Shown: positions 47,883 to 56,564 of the stretch, one piece after another
Position numbering within the stretch: position 1 is the first letter of the stretch
Layout of the letters: the number at the start of each line of letters is the position of its first letter
Assembly: GCF_030063445.1 (NCBI RefSeq)
Contig: NZ_JASITD010000001.1
Location: 1 to 64,000 of the forward strand
Direction of reading: 5' to 3'
Length of the DNA: 64,000 nt
From: Hymenobacter sp. H14-R3
Lineage (GTDB): Bacteria > Bacteroidota > Bacteroidia > Cytophagales > Hymenobacteraceae
Translations under genes and position numbers: made by a program
The notes under the pieces: generated by a model
What the model saw: the letters and a program-made list of their open reading frames with translations, nothing else
The model's database searches: none
Told to the model about the DNA's origin: nothing

Positions 47883-48803
47883 ATGTTTAAACGTTTATTT
47901 TATTTTGCACTATTCGTGTGTGGCGTCAGCATAAATGCCCAGGCCCAGACAACCACCCCGCCGGCCCCGGCGATGCTGGCCGGTAAAATCATCGACAAGG
48001 CAACGAAAGAGCCGTTGCCCTTCACCTCCCTCAGCCTGAAGGACGACCAGACGGGCGCGCTGAGCAACGAGTTCGGGGTTTTTCAGCTGCCCGGGCCGCT
48101 AAAAAACGAAACCGACTCGCTCATCGTGATGGCGCTGGGCTACGAGCACCTGGCCATTGCCGTGCAGCGCGGCAAGCCCATTGCCAACATGGTGCTCGAA
48201 GTGAGCCGCCGCGCCATTGCGCTGGGCACGGTAACCGTGAAGGGTGGCAAGGTGAAAAACCTGGAGCTGGGCGCCAACGGCAACCGCCCCGGCGAGGGCC
48301 TGCTGCAAGGCCAGCCCGGCGGCCAGTACGCCTTCTTTGTGAAGAATGACAAGAATAAGCGCTTGGGCAACATCCGCTCGGTATCATTCTACATCGGCGA
48401 AAATGGCTTCCCGCGCGAACCGTTCCGGGTGCGCCTCTACAAGCCCGATGGCAACTACAGCTCGCCCAACACCGACATCCTCACCGACAACGTGGTAGTA
48501 TCGGCTCCCAAAGGCGGCCAGTGGTACACGGTAGACCTGACGCCCTACAATGTAACTGCCCCCGAAGAAGGCTTTTTCGTAGCTATGGAGTGGATTGTGA
48601 GCGGTGATAAGTTCTTCAACACCAACTTTATGGACGACAGCTACACGCCCTACGGCCAGATTATGCGTCCCACCTTCGAATTCAAGGAAAGCCGCACTTG
48701 GACCTACAGCATCGCCAAGGGCTGGACGCTGCTCACGATGGCCACCGCCGCCGGCCAGCACTACAACGCCATGATTAAGGCCGAAGTAGACATGATTAAG
48801 TGA
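47883..48803 (+). CDS. CarboxypepD_reg-like exported protein, copy 1
   Basis: A 306-residue exported protein: signal peptide 1-22 (ending NAQAQ), a CarboxypepD_reg-like domain (about 32-105: AGKIIDKATKEPLPFTSLS ... SNEFGVFQL), and a conserved C-terminal domain from about 150 (NIRSVSFYIGENGFPREPFR, GGQWYTVDLTPYNVTAPEEG, FVAMEWIVSGDKF). The C-terminal half resembles a jelly-roll sandwich of surface or spore-coat-like proteins of Bacteroidota, function unknown. Copy 2 at 49292 is highly similar. It has no T9SS sorting tail. Divergent from feoA, so both might respond to the same signal; this is only positional. Confidence 0.75.
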   Translation: MFKRLFYFALFVCGVSINAQAQTTTPPAPAMLAGKIIDKATKEPLPFTSLSLKDDQTGALSNEFGVFQLPGPLKNETDSLIVMALGYEHLAIAVQRGKPIANMVLEVSRRAIALGTVTVKGGKVKNLELGANGNRPGEGLLQGQPGGQYAFFVKNDKNKRLGNIRSVSFYIGENGFPREPFRVRLYKPDGNYSSPNTDILTDNVVVSAPKGGQWYTVDLTPYNVTAPEEGFFVAMEWIVSGDKFFNTNFMDDSYTPYGQIMRPTFEFKESRTWTYSIAKGWTLLTMATAAGQHYNAMIKAEVDMIK

Positions 48804-49291
48804 GCAACCGGATATAATATAACTAGCTAAGGGTCATCACATTAGTTAATTCAGAAATTCGGATTGGCTAATGCGCTGGCCCTTAGCTAGTTTCCTATTC
48901 AAGCATTTACTTGTGGTGCTTAAGGAGCCGGCCAGCAACCCCAGCAAACAGTAACACAAGCTGCTAGAGACAGCCTGCCGGACAGCTACCCTATTGCTGG
49001 CCATCGGCCGAGCGGCGGGTGAGCAAACGGTTATTTAGAAGGTAGTGACACAGTCCTTACCGCCGTCAATGGGCAGTAGTACAGAGAGGCACGAGCGAGC
49101 GCTTTTTGCCCCCGTTACATGCAGCAAGTTATTGGGATAATACCATTTGAATAGTTACGAAACAAAAAGGGGCCGGATGCGGGACTTTTCGCATCAAATT
49201 GCTTGAAAATTTTATCTTGAGGCTACCTGACATGCGCCCGGCAACGATTAAATTTGTGGGCTAGGTTCTTGTTCATTTTCTTTTTTCTGTT
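48804..49291. other. 488-base intergenic region between paralogues
   Basis: It starts with a hairpin at 48821-48892 (AACTAGCTAAGGG pairing with CCCTTAGCTAGTT, followed by TTT), a likely terminator for copy 1. The remaining 400 bases, moderately AT-rich, contain no visible gene. A TAnnTTTG element (TAAATTTG, 49249-49256) lies 36 bases before copy 2 and may be its -7 box. Confidence 0.6.
48821..48892 (+). terminator. Hairpin after surface-protein copy 1
   Basis: A stem of 13 bases (AACTAGCTAAGGG with its complement) separated by a 46-base internal region; it begins 17 bases after the stop codon. It probably stops transcription before copy 2. Confidence 0.55.
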
Positions 49292-50191
49292 ATGATTAAG
49301 CGTTTACTATTCTTACTAATTATGGGTAGCCTGCTGCCGGCCCTGGGTTGGGCGCAGCAGGAAGGCCGCATTACGGGCCGCGTGGTGGACGAAAAAACGC
49401 AGGAACCCATTCCGTTCGCGTCCATTAACCTGCGCGAGGAGCAAACCGGGGCCCTCACCAATGAATACGGCTACTTCCAGCTGGCCATGCCCACCAAGGT
49501 GACCGAAGACTCGATTGTCGTGATGGCGCTGGGCTATAAGCGCACGGCACTGTTTGTGCAGCGGGGCACCAATATGGAGGAAATCATCATTCAGCTACCC
49601 AAGCAGGCCATCGAGCTGGCCAACGTAGACGTAATAACCAAAGGCCTGAAACCCACGATGTTGGGTGCTCACTCTAATTCGCCGGGTGCGGGTATGATTC
49701 AGGGCATGCCAGGTAGCCAATACGCGTTTATGTGCAAAAACGACAAGGCCAAGAAGCTGGGCATAATCCGCACTGTATCGTTTTACATTGGTGAAAACGG
49801 CTTCCCACGTGAGCCGTTCCGGGTGCGCATTTACAAGGCCAACGGTAATTACAATGCGCCCAACGAGGACATGCTCACCGAGAGCGTGATTGTGTCGGCA
49901 GCGCGCGGCGGCGAGTGGTTCACGGTCGATTTATCGCCCTATAACCTGGTGGCCCCCGAGGAAGGCTTTTACGTGGCTATGGAGTGGATTGTGAGCGGCG
50001 ACAAGTTTTACACCACCAACTTTATGGACAACTACACGCCCTACGGCCAGATTTTGCGTCCCACCTTCGAATTCAAGGACAGCCGCACCTGGAGCTACGC
50101 CATCGGCCGCGGCTGGAACCTGGTGACGCTCGCCAACAACGGCTCGCGCTTCAACGCTATGATGCGCGCCGAAGTAGACGCCTATAAATAA
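49292..50191 (+). CDS. CarboxypepD_reg-like exported protein, copy 2
   Basis: A 299-residue paralogue of the protein at 47883 in the same orientation. Signal peptide 1-20 (MIKRLLFLLIMGSLLPALGW), CarboxypepD_reg-like domain (about 26-100: ITGRVVDEKTQEPIPFASIN), and the same C-terminal domain (RTVSFYIGENGFPREPFRVR, GGEWFTVDLSPYNLVAPEEG, then FYVAMEWIVSGDKF). By eye identity is high in the C-terminal 150 residues and lower in the linker around 100-140. This is a tandem duplication that has since diverged. The stop codon overlaps the arm of a large inverted repeat. Confidence 0.75.
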   Translation: MIKRLLFLLIMGSLLPALGWAQQEGRITGRVVDEKTQEPIPFASINLREEQTGALTNEYGYFQLAMPTKVTEDSIVVMALGYKRTALFVQRGTNMEEIIIQLPKQAIELANVDVITKGLKPTMLGAHSNSPGAGMIQGMPGSQYAFMCKNDKAKKLGIIRTVSFYIGENGFPREPFRVRIYKANGNYNAPNEDMLTESVIVSAARGGEWFTVDLSPYNLVAPEEGFYVAMEWIVSGDKFYTTNFMDNYTPYGQILRPTFEFKDSRTWSYAIGRGWNLVTLANNGSRFNAMMRAEVDAYK

Positions 50192-50400
50192 TAATCGCAG
50201 ATTTAGACAGATTGCGCAGATTGCGCTGATTCAAACGACAGCATTCTAGTTTTTTATTTCGCGATAATTGATTGACTACAAAAAAGAAAGGCCACTCCGC
50301 GGAGTGGCCTTTCTTTTTTGTAGTCAATCAATTACCAATAAAGCGGCAGATTGCTGACGTTCGAATCAGCGCAATCTGTCTAAATCTGCGATTATTATTT
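50186..50400. repeat. Nested palindromes between convergent genes
   Basis: Outer arms run from AATAATAATCGCAGATTTAG on the left to its complement on the right, and each contains the TAA stop codon of the adjacent gene; the left arm carries a 9-base duplication (GATTGCGCA). Inside lies a perfect palindrome (50265-50334). Confidence 0.9.
50265..50334. terminator. Perfect 70-base palindrome, bidirectional terminator
   Basis: Each half begins TAATTGATTGACTACAAAAA on its own strand and the centre is CCGCGG. The GC-rich stem AAAGGCCACTCCGCGG flanked by A/T runs fits a two-way rho-independent terminator for surface-protein copy 2 and the OmpA-like gene. A perfect palindrome of this length with no loop is rare and can form a cruciform. 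Confidence 0.9.
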
Positions 50401-51048
50401 AACGCGGACGGCGATTTCTACGCGGCGGTTTTCCTTGCGGCCGGCGGCAGTAGCGTTGGTAGCGGCGGGCATAGTTTCGCCAAAAGCCTCGGTGCTGAGG
50501 CGGTCAGCGGGCATCTTATTGGTAGTGACAAGGTAGTTTTTCACGGCCTCGGCGCGCTGCTTGCTCAGGTCGCGGTTGTAGCTCTTGTCGCCGCGCGAGT
50601 CTGCAAAGCCGAGTACGCGCACGTCTTTGCCCGAATAGCGCTTGTTGATAGACTCACTGATTTGCTTCAGGGCCTCGGCAGCGGTAGGCTTGATGACAGC
50701 TTTATCGGTATCGAACAGCACTTGCTCATCAATGTCATATACCTGGTAGTCAGCATCGCCGCGCACCGTAATGCCGCTCAGGTTCACCTCAGGCAGCTTC
50801 ACATCGGCCAGCTTGGCCTTGGTCAGGTCGAAGGCATCGCTAATGGCGCTGCCCGTTTTGCTGGCGGCACTATCAACGGCGTTGGCGGCACCAGCCGCTA
50901 CATCGCCCACGGTAGCACCGGTGCGGGCTACCACGGCGGTGTCGGCAGTAGCTTCGCCGAGAGTATTTTTTTCGTCCGACTTTTTCAAGTCGTTGCACCC
51001 GCCTAGAAGTACGGCGGCGGTGAGCAGGGTGTAGGGAAGAATACGCAT
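50395..51048 (-). CDS. OmpA-family peptidoglycan-associated lipoprotein
   Basis: A 217-residue lipoprotein: lipobox LLGGC with Cys at 18 after MRILPYTLLTAAV. An Ala/Thr-rich linker (30-110) is followed by an OmpA C-terminal domain (about 115-215), which binds diaminopimelate of peptidoglycan; VLGFADSRGDKSYNRDLSKQ and GRKENRRVEI hold the conserved Asp and Arg. It resembles Pal/OmpA anchors that tether the outer membrane to the wall. The gene is convergent with copy 2 over a palindrome and its stop codon lies in the repeat arm. Confidence 0.9.
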   Translation of the reverse strand: MRILPYTLLTAAVLLGGCNDLKKSDEKNTLGEATADTAVVARTGATVGDVAAGAANAVDSAASKTGSAISDAFDLTKAKLADVKLPEVNLSGITVRGDADYQVYDIDEQVLFDTDKAVIKPTAAEALKQISESINKRYSGKDVRVLGFADSRGDKSYNRDLSKQRAEAVKNYLVTTNKMPADRLSTEAFGETMPAATNATAAGRKENRRVEIAVRVK

Positions 51049-51288
51049 GGAAAGAAGGGTGGGTTGGTAAGCCTGCCGGCATTAGACCAGCAGTGCCGCC
51101 CTCTTACGCTAAACAGGAGCAGCGAGTTGGCTAACCCGGCCCTGCTGCCAGCCCCAGACAGGCACAGTAACCCCGGCCGTAGCGCGCTGGCCCCAGTGCC
51201 AACGCGCAGTGCCCCAGCCACCAAAGTAGCTGAGGCACTGCCTTCCTCTCAGCCCGCAATATGCGCCTACTAGCCACGCACACGGCGC

Positions 51289-52692
51289 TTACTTTTTGGT
51301 TTGCTCCACTATCCAGACCCGGATATCTTCTTCGGCGGCGGGCGAAAAAATGGGGTGCGCCTCGCCCCCCACAATGGGCCACTGGCTGCGGGCCGCCTGA
51401 AAGCTGTGATTGACACCAGGAAATTTGCGGCCCGTTGCTAATTTATTGTTTTTCAACCCTTTGAGAAGAGCCTCCAAATTAGTGTCGGGGTTGAGAAACG
51501 CATCGTCGGCCCCATAGAGCAGCAGCACGGGGCAGTTTACGCTGGCCAGTGTTTCGGTAGGGTCAAACTTGAGGAAGTCGCGGTAGCGGGTAGTTACCAG
51601 CGCTGCCGCGCGGGCCTGGGCGGCGGCGGGGCTCAGGCCGGTACTGTCCTGCTTCAATATTGTAGCCACAATGGTTTGGGCCTGAGACTTCACCACGGTT
51701 TGCCGGATGACCTCCAGCATCTGTTGCTGGCGCTTTAAGCTGGCAGCCAATATTTTAGGATCGACTTTTTGGGCGCGCAGGGTGGCCTCGCGCTGTTGCA
51801 TAGCCAAGCTGGTGCCCGGCTCGCCATAGGCCGAAAGGCCCACTAAAAAAGCTGGTGGCAGCGGCTGGGCGGCAGCTAGCAGCGCCACATTGCTGCCCTC
51901 GCCCATGCCAATGAGCCCCAGGTGCGCGGCATCAACCTCGGGGCGCTGGCGCAGGTAGGCGAGCGCCGCCTGGGCATCGCTCACTAAGGCGGCCGGGGTG
52001 GCCGGGGCGGGGCCGGTAGAGTGGCCCGTGCCGCGGTCGTCGAAGCGCAGCACGGCCACGCCGCGCCGCGTGAGGTAATCGGCGAGCTGACCCAGCGGCC
52101 CAAACCCGCTGGCGGTGCCATTGCGGTCGTGCGGCCCCTCATCGGAGAGCAGGGCCACGGCCGGAAACGGGCCCGGGCCGGCCGGTACCGTAAGCACGCC
52201 CGCCAGCTGCAAGTTGGCCACTGGGTTGGGGAAGGCAATTTCTTCCTCGCGGTAGGGCGGGGCAAAGCGCGACTTGGTGGCCGCAACCGCCGCCTCAACG
52301 GGCAGGGCGCTGTGCGTAAGCGTCAGCGGTACCTGGAAGCCCGTTTGCCGCCACACGCCTTGCATCGTCTGCCCATCGGCCGAAAGGCGGCCTACGTAGC
52401 GGCTGTCGGCCTCGGCCGAGGTAAAGATTACGGTATCGGCGCGGGTTTCGACCGTTACGGCCAGGTGACTGGCTTTTTGCAGGGGCACATCGAGGTTGGC
52501 AAAGTACTCGCCGCTGCTAAGCTTAACTAGTCGAAATATCACTTCCAACTTACCCCCAGGCATTTGCAGGGGGCCTTTCCACAGGCCATCGAGCGGCGGC
52601 ACGTCGGCCGCGTGGTGGGCCGCACGGCCCGGCAACACCAGCAATAGCATCAGCGCCAGGCACCCATAAACCGCATTTCGAGCCACTCTCAT
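51289..52692 (-). CDS. Exported alpha/beta hydrolase lacking the nucleophile
   Basis: A 467-residue protein with a signal peptide (about 1-24, ending GRA-A), an N-terminal all-beta domain (about 30-130), and an alpha/beta hydrolase domain (about 150-467). Relatives carry GHSEGG at the nucleophile elbow; here the segment is IG-M-G264-E-G-S-N, so Gly occupies the Ser position. The catalytic acid candidate in LLLYGADDAFLNP and the His in FPGVNHSFQ are retained. The codon is GGC in the sequence given. Oxyanion-hole residues in VALLSDEGPHDRNG are present. The protein may be inactive or use another residue. No operon partner is evident. Confidence 0.85.
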   Translation of the reverse strand: MRVARNAVYGCLALMLLLVLPGRAAHHAADVPPLDGLWKGPLQMPGGKLEVIFRLVKLSSGEYFANLDVPLQKASHLAVTVETRADTVIFTSAEADSRYVGRLSADGQTMQGVWRQTGFQVPLTLTHSALPVEAAVAATKSRFAPPYREEEIAFPNPVANLQLAGVLTVPAGPGPFPAVALLSDEGPHDRNGTASGFGPLGQLADYLTRRGVAVLRFDDRGTGHSTGPAPATPAALVSDAQAALAYLRQRPEVDAAHLGLIGMGEGSNVALLAAAQPLPPAFLVGLSAYGEPGTSLAMQQREATLRAQKVDPKILAASLKRQQQMLEVIRQTVVKSQAQTIVATILKQDSTGLSPAAAQARAAALVTTRYRDFLKFDPTETLASVNCPVLLLYGADDAFLNPDTNLEALLKGLKNNKLATGRKFPGVNHSFQAARSQWPIVGGEAHPIFSPAAEEDIRVWIVEQTKK

Positions 52693-52835
52693 TTTCGTAC
52701 AATCCTAAATAAAATGCGCTGCGCCAAATGGCCGGGCACTAACAAAAACGCTAAGTTATCGCCGGCTGCCAGCACCTGCTTGCTACTGCCCCAAAAACTT
52801 CGCATTACCCGCCTTTTTTTTTAATTCCGGGCCGC

Positions 52836-55475
52836 TTATTCGCTCACAAACACGCGCTTCACGCGCTCGCTCACGTTGGTCAGTAGCTCATAGGGAATGG
52901 TGCCGATGCGCTGCGCCAACTCACTGGCGCTCAATCCTTCGCCAAATACTACGGCCACATCGCCGGCCCGGGCTTCGGGAATGTCGGTCACGTCTACCAT
53001 CACCATATCCATGCATACCGAGCCTACCACCGGCGCGCGGCAGCCGTGCAGCAGCACCACGCCCCCACCGTTGCTGAAGCGCCGGTCGTAGCCGTCGGCG
53101 TAGCCAATGGCTAGGGTGGCCAGCCGGCGCTCGTGGCTGGTGGCCGCCCCGCGGCGGCCGTAGCCTACGGTGCTGCCGGCGGGCAGCGTTTTTATCTGCG
53201 AGATGGTCGTTTTCAACGTACTCACTGGCAATAGGTTAGCACCATCTTCAGCTCCGGCCTCCACGCCGTAGAGGCCCACGCCCAGGCGCACCATGTCGAG
53301 CTGCGCCTCGGGAAAGCGCTGGATGCCGGCCGAGTTGAGCGCGTGCTTGAGGGCCGGGTAGCCCAGCACGGCCTCGATGGCGGCGGCCATGCGCCGGAAG
53401 GTGGCCAGCTGCTGGCACGTGAATTCGTCGTGGGCGGGGTCGTCGGCGGCGGCCAGGTGCGTCATGATGCCGGCCACCGGCAAGGCAGCGCGGTGGGCGG
53501 CCAGCAACGTGAGCAGGCCGGGCAATTCTTCCTCCGAAAAGCCCAGGCGGCGCATGCCGGTATCGAGCTTGAGGTGCAGCGGCGGCAGGGGGCCAGCGCC
53601 ATCGGCGGTGGCCTCACGGGCGGCTTGCAGGTAGTCGTGCAGGCGCTCCAGCGAGTAGATTTCGGGCTCCAAGCGGTAGCGGCGCAGCTGGCTGAAGCTG
53701 TCGGGCCCGGGGTTCAACACCATGATGGGCAGGCTGATACCGTTGTCGCGCAGCTGCTGGCCCTCATCGGCGTAGGCCACGGCCAGGTAGGCGGCCCGCT
53801 GAAATTCGAGCAGGCTGGCCACCTCGTACGAGCCGCTGCCGTAGGCGAAGGCCTTCACCATTACCATGAGCTTGGTGCCGGGGCTCAGCCGCTGCCGGTA
53901 GTGCTGGAGGTTGTGGGTGAGGGCGTCGAGGTTCACCTCCAGCACCGTGCCGTGCTGGGGCTGCTGCAAGGCCGCTACCACCCGCTCGAACCCAAAGCGC
54001 CGGGCACCTTTAATAAGGATGGTTTCGTTCTGAAAATCGCCGGGCCGCAGGTCGGCCAGCAGGGCTTCGGTGGTGGGGTAGAATTGAGTTGAAAGTGAGG
54101 AATTAAAAGTTAAAACCCCTTTGCTTGCCTCAACTGGAGGCCACGCGGCGCCCCCCAGTTTTAACTCATAATTTTTAACTTTTAACTCATCACTGCTTAT
54201 TGCCTCCCCCACCCCGATGAGGCGCGTGACGCCGTGGGCCCGCACCAGCGCCGCCACGCGGGCGTAGAGCTCGGGGCCGCTGAGGCCCGATTCTAGTACG
54301 TCGCTGAGGATGAGGGTACGGCCACCAGGGCGGGCCTGGCGGCTGAGCGCGTCGAGGGCCAGCGAGAGGCCGGCGAGGTCGTTGTTGTAGGCATCGTCGA
54401 GGAGGTAGCAGCCGTGGCGGCCGGCCTTCATTTCGAGGCGCATGGCCACGGGCTGCAAGCGCAGCAGCCGGCGCTGCATCTCGGCCGGGGCCAGGGCGGT
54501 GGCGGGGTCGAGCTGCCGGCCCAGCAGCACGGCCAGGCAGTGCAGCGCATTTTCTACGGACGACTCATCGGCGAAGGGCAGCGTGAAACGGGCCGCCGCC
54601 CGCAGCGCCGGCTGGCTGAGGGGCAGCGGGCTGGCGAGCGCGCCTTCGCCCAGCCGCACGCGCACGCTGGTGCTGCCCGTGCCCGTGGGCCGCAGCCGAA
54701 AACGCAGGGCCGCGCCGGGCGCGTCGTGCCGGGTCCAGGCCAGGGCGGGCAGGCCGCGGGCGCGCACGGCGGCGGCCACGGCGGTGTGGTCGGCGCAGTA
54801 GATAAGCTGCTTAAAATCAGCGCCTTCAAATAAAATCAGCTTTTCGGCCAGCTTCTCAGCTTCGGAGGTAAAGCCCGCGTCGTGGGCGGTGCCCAGGGTG
54901 GTAAAAATGCCGTGCGTGGGCTGGATGATAGCGGCCAGCCGGGCCATGGCGCCGCTCTCCGAAATGCCCGCCTCAAAAATGCCCAGCGTGTGGCGGCCGG
55001 GGGCCAGCTCCCACACGCTCAGCGGCACGCCCACCTGCGAGTTGTAGCTTTTGGGCGAGCGGCAAATATCCTCGTCGGGGGCCAGCAGCTGGGCCAGCCA
55101 CTCCTTCACAATCGTTTTGCCGTTGGAGCCCGTGATGCCCCACACCGGCCCGCCGAACGCGGCGCGGTGCTGCGCCGCCAGCGCCTGTAAAGCTGCCAGG
55201 CTATCAGGCACTTGCACGAAGCCAGCCCCGGCAAACGGGGCCAGGCTGGCCGGCGGGTGGCTCAACACAAACAGCCGCACGCCCTTGGCGTAGGCAGATG
55301 CCAGGTGGTGGTGGCCGTCGTGGTTGGGCCCGCGCAGGGCGAAGAACACCGCGCCGTCGAGCAGGCCCACGCGGCGGCTATCGAGCAGCAGCGTGGCTAC
55401 AGTGGCCGGGTGGGCGGGGGCTTGCAGCAGGGTACCACCAAGCAGGGCGGGCAGGTCGAGAAAGCGAATGGGCAT
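52836..55475 (-). CDS. murF-alr: Bifunctional MurF ligase/alanine racemase
   Basis: An 879-residue fusion. Residues 1-490 form MurF, adding D-Ala-D-Ala to UDP-MurNAc-tripeptide; the ATP loop is TGSNGKT (115-121), with later motifs LDDAYNNDLAG and LIKGARRFGFERV. Residues about 505-879 form alanine racemase, with PLP lysine K541 (VMVKAFAYGSGS), LKLDTGMRRLGF and SVCMDMVMVDVTD. This fusion is typical of Bacteroidota and supplies D-Ala for its own reaction. Residues about 428-465, in the last MurF domain before TTEALLADL, are encoded by an AT-rich inverted repeat (54081-54191) that keeps the frame open. A normal homologue is expected to have a shorter loop there. Confidence 0.95.
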   Translation of the reverse strand: MPIRFLDLPALLGGTLLQAPAHPATVATLLLDSRRVGLLDGAVFFALRGPNHDGHHHLASAYAKGVRLFVLSHPPASLAPFAGAGFVQVPDSLAALQALAAQHRAAFGGPVWGITGSNGKTIVKEWLAQLLAPDEDICRSPKSYNSQVGVPLSVWELAPGRHTLGIFEAGISESGAMARLAAIIQPTHGIFTTLGTAHDAGFTSEAEKLAEKLILFEGADFKQLIYCADHTAVAAAVRARGLPALAWTRHDAPGAALRFRLRPTGTGSTSVRVRLGEGALASPLPLSQPALRAAARFTLPFADESSVENALHCLAVLLGRQLDPATALAPAEMQRRLLRLQPVAMRLEMKAGRHGCYLLDDAYNNDLAGLSLALDALSRQARPGGRTLILSDVLESGLSGPELYARVAALVRAHGVTRLIGVGEAISSDELKVKNYELKLGGAAWPPVEASKGVLTFNSSLSTQFYPTTEALLADLRPGDFQNETILIKGARRFGFERVVAALQQPQHGTVLEVNLDALTHNLQHYRQRLSPGTKLMVMVKAFAYGSGSYEVASLLEFQRAAYLAVAYADEGQQLRDNGISLPIMVLNPGPDSFSQLRRYRLEPEIYSLERLHDYLQAAREATADGAGPLPPLHLKLDTGMRRLGFSEEELPGLLTLLAAHRAALPVAGIMTHLAAADDPAHDEFTCQQLATFRRMAAAIEAVLGYPALKHALNSAGIQRFPEAQLDMVRLGVGLYGVEAGAEDGANLLPVSTLKTTISQIKTLPAGSTVGYGRRGAATSHERRLATLAIGYADGYDRRFSNGGGVVLLHGCRAPVVGSVCMDMVMVDVTDIPEARAGDVAVVFGEGLSASELAQRIGTIPYELLTNVSERVKRVFVSE
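54081..54191. repeat. AT-rich inverted repeat inserted in frame inside murF-alr
   Basis: Imperfect arms: GAATTGAGTTGAAAGTGAGG and following bases on the left pair with the complement of TTTTTAACTTTTAACTCATC on the right, around a GC-rich centre (54121-54157). The base composition drops sharply from the surrounding gene. It encodes about 37 residues (DELKVKNYELKL ... FNSSLSTQF) without a stop codon on the minus strand, and is similar in style to the repeat at 17921. Confidence 0.8.
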
Positions 55476-55592
55476 GGCCCGGCAAAGGTCGGGCGGAAGG
55501 GGCGGCTGGCGGTGCCGGGGGTAGCCGGCGGGGCAGCGGGCACCTCTAACTTTACCCGCAGCTCAGCTTTTTCCTCTCAGCTCTCCCCGCCC

Positions 55593-56438
55593 ATGCGCCT
55601 CATTCTCTGCATTTTGCTCAGTAGCCTTTGGCTCGGCCAGTCGGTGCTGGCCCAAAAAGCGCCCGCGCCGCTGCGCGTGGCTACCTATAACCTGCGCATG
55701 AACACCCCCAACGACGGGGCCGATGCCTGGCCCCAGCGTAAAGAACTGGTTAAGAACCTGGTGCGCTACCACGACTTCGACGTGTTTGGGACGCAGGAGG
55801 GCTTTCGGGGGCAACTTACCGACATTACCGAGCTGCCGGGCTATGCCTTCGTGGGCAAGGGCCGCGACGATGGCAAGGAGGCCGGCGAGCACTCGGCCAT
55901 TGTGTACAAAAAAGCCCGGCTCACGCTGCTGCAAACCGGCGACTTCTGGCTGAGCCAGACGCCCGACCGGCCATCCCTGGGCTGGGATGCCACCTGCTGC
56001 AACCGCATCTGCACCTGGGCCAAATTTAAGGACGTGCAAACCCAGCGCGAATTCTTCTTTTTCAGCGTCCACTTCGACCACCAGGGCGTGGAAGCCCGGC
56101 GGCAGTCGGGCCAGCTGATGGCCCAGAAAATCAAGGACATCGCCAAGAACGCGCCCGTCATTTGCGTGGGCGACCTGAACTCTACCCCCGATACCGAGCA
56201 GGTTAAAACTCTGCAAGCGCTGCTGCGCGATGCTTACCTCACCACGGCCCAGCCCGCCTACGGCCCGGTGGGCACCTTCAACGGCTTCAAGCTCGATGCC
56301 CCGCTGCTCGACCGCATCGACTACATCTTCGTGAGCGCGGGCTATCAGGTGCTCACCTACGCCGTGCTCACCGACTCCATGCGCGGCCATTACCCATCCG
56401 ACCACTTCCCCGTGGTGGCCGAGGTAGTACTGAAGTAG
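55593..56438 (+). CDS. Exported endonuclease/exonuclease/phosphatase-family hydrolase
   Basis: A 281-residue protein with a signal peptide (MRLILCILLSSLWLGQSVLAQ) and an EEP fold. Metal and catalytic residues are visible: Asn in VATYNLRMNTPND, Glu in VFGTQEGFRG, His in FSVHFDHQGVEAR, Asp/Asn in CVGDLNSTPDT, and the C-terminal SDHFPVVAEV with the general base His. The family covers DNase I, sphingomyelinase and phosphoinositide phosphatases; the substrate here is unclear, and secreted Bacteroidota members are often listed as phosphohydrolases. ATG at 55593 was chosen; the long open frame upstream (from 55212) is antisense to murF-alr. It diverges from murF-alr with 117 bases between. Confidence 0.87.
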   Translation: MRLILCILLSSLWLGQSVLAQKAPAPLRVATYNLRMNTPNDGADAWPQRKELVKNLVRYHDFDVFGTQEGFRGQLTDITELPGYAFVGKGRDDGKEAGEHSAIVYKKARLTLLQTGDFWLSQTPDRPSLGWDATCCNRICTWAKFKDVQTQREFFFFSVHFDHQGVEARRQSGQLMAQKIKDIAKNAPVICVGDLNSTPDTEQVKTLQALLRDAYLTTAQPAYGPVGTFNGFKLDAPLLDRIDYIFVSAGYQVLTYAVLTDSMRGHYPSDHFPVVAEVVLK

Positions 56439-56473
56439 GTTAAGCCACCCTTTTCTCTATAGTACACTAATTT

Positions 56474-56549
56474 TCAGGTAAGCGCGGGGCGTGCAGCTAC
56501 TAAAGGGCCGGCCGGCCCTTTAGTAGCTGCACGCCCCGCGCTTACCTGA
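56474..56549. terminator. Perfect 76-base palindrome between convergent genes
   Basis: Each half begins TCAGGTAAGCGCGGGGCGTG on its own strand and the centre is GGCCGGCC. It lies between the EEP hydrolase (ends 56438) and the small membrane protein (ends 56565). A two-way terminator is likely, although no T-run is present. Confidence 0.85.
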
Positions 56550-56564
56550 CAACTATCCGAAAGG

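Noticed and set aside
55212..55592. N-terminal extension of the EEP hydrolase
   Set aside because: It is antisense to the start of murF-alr and lacks a signal peptide; the ATG at 55593 gives a clear one.
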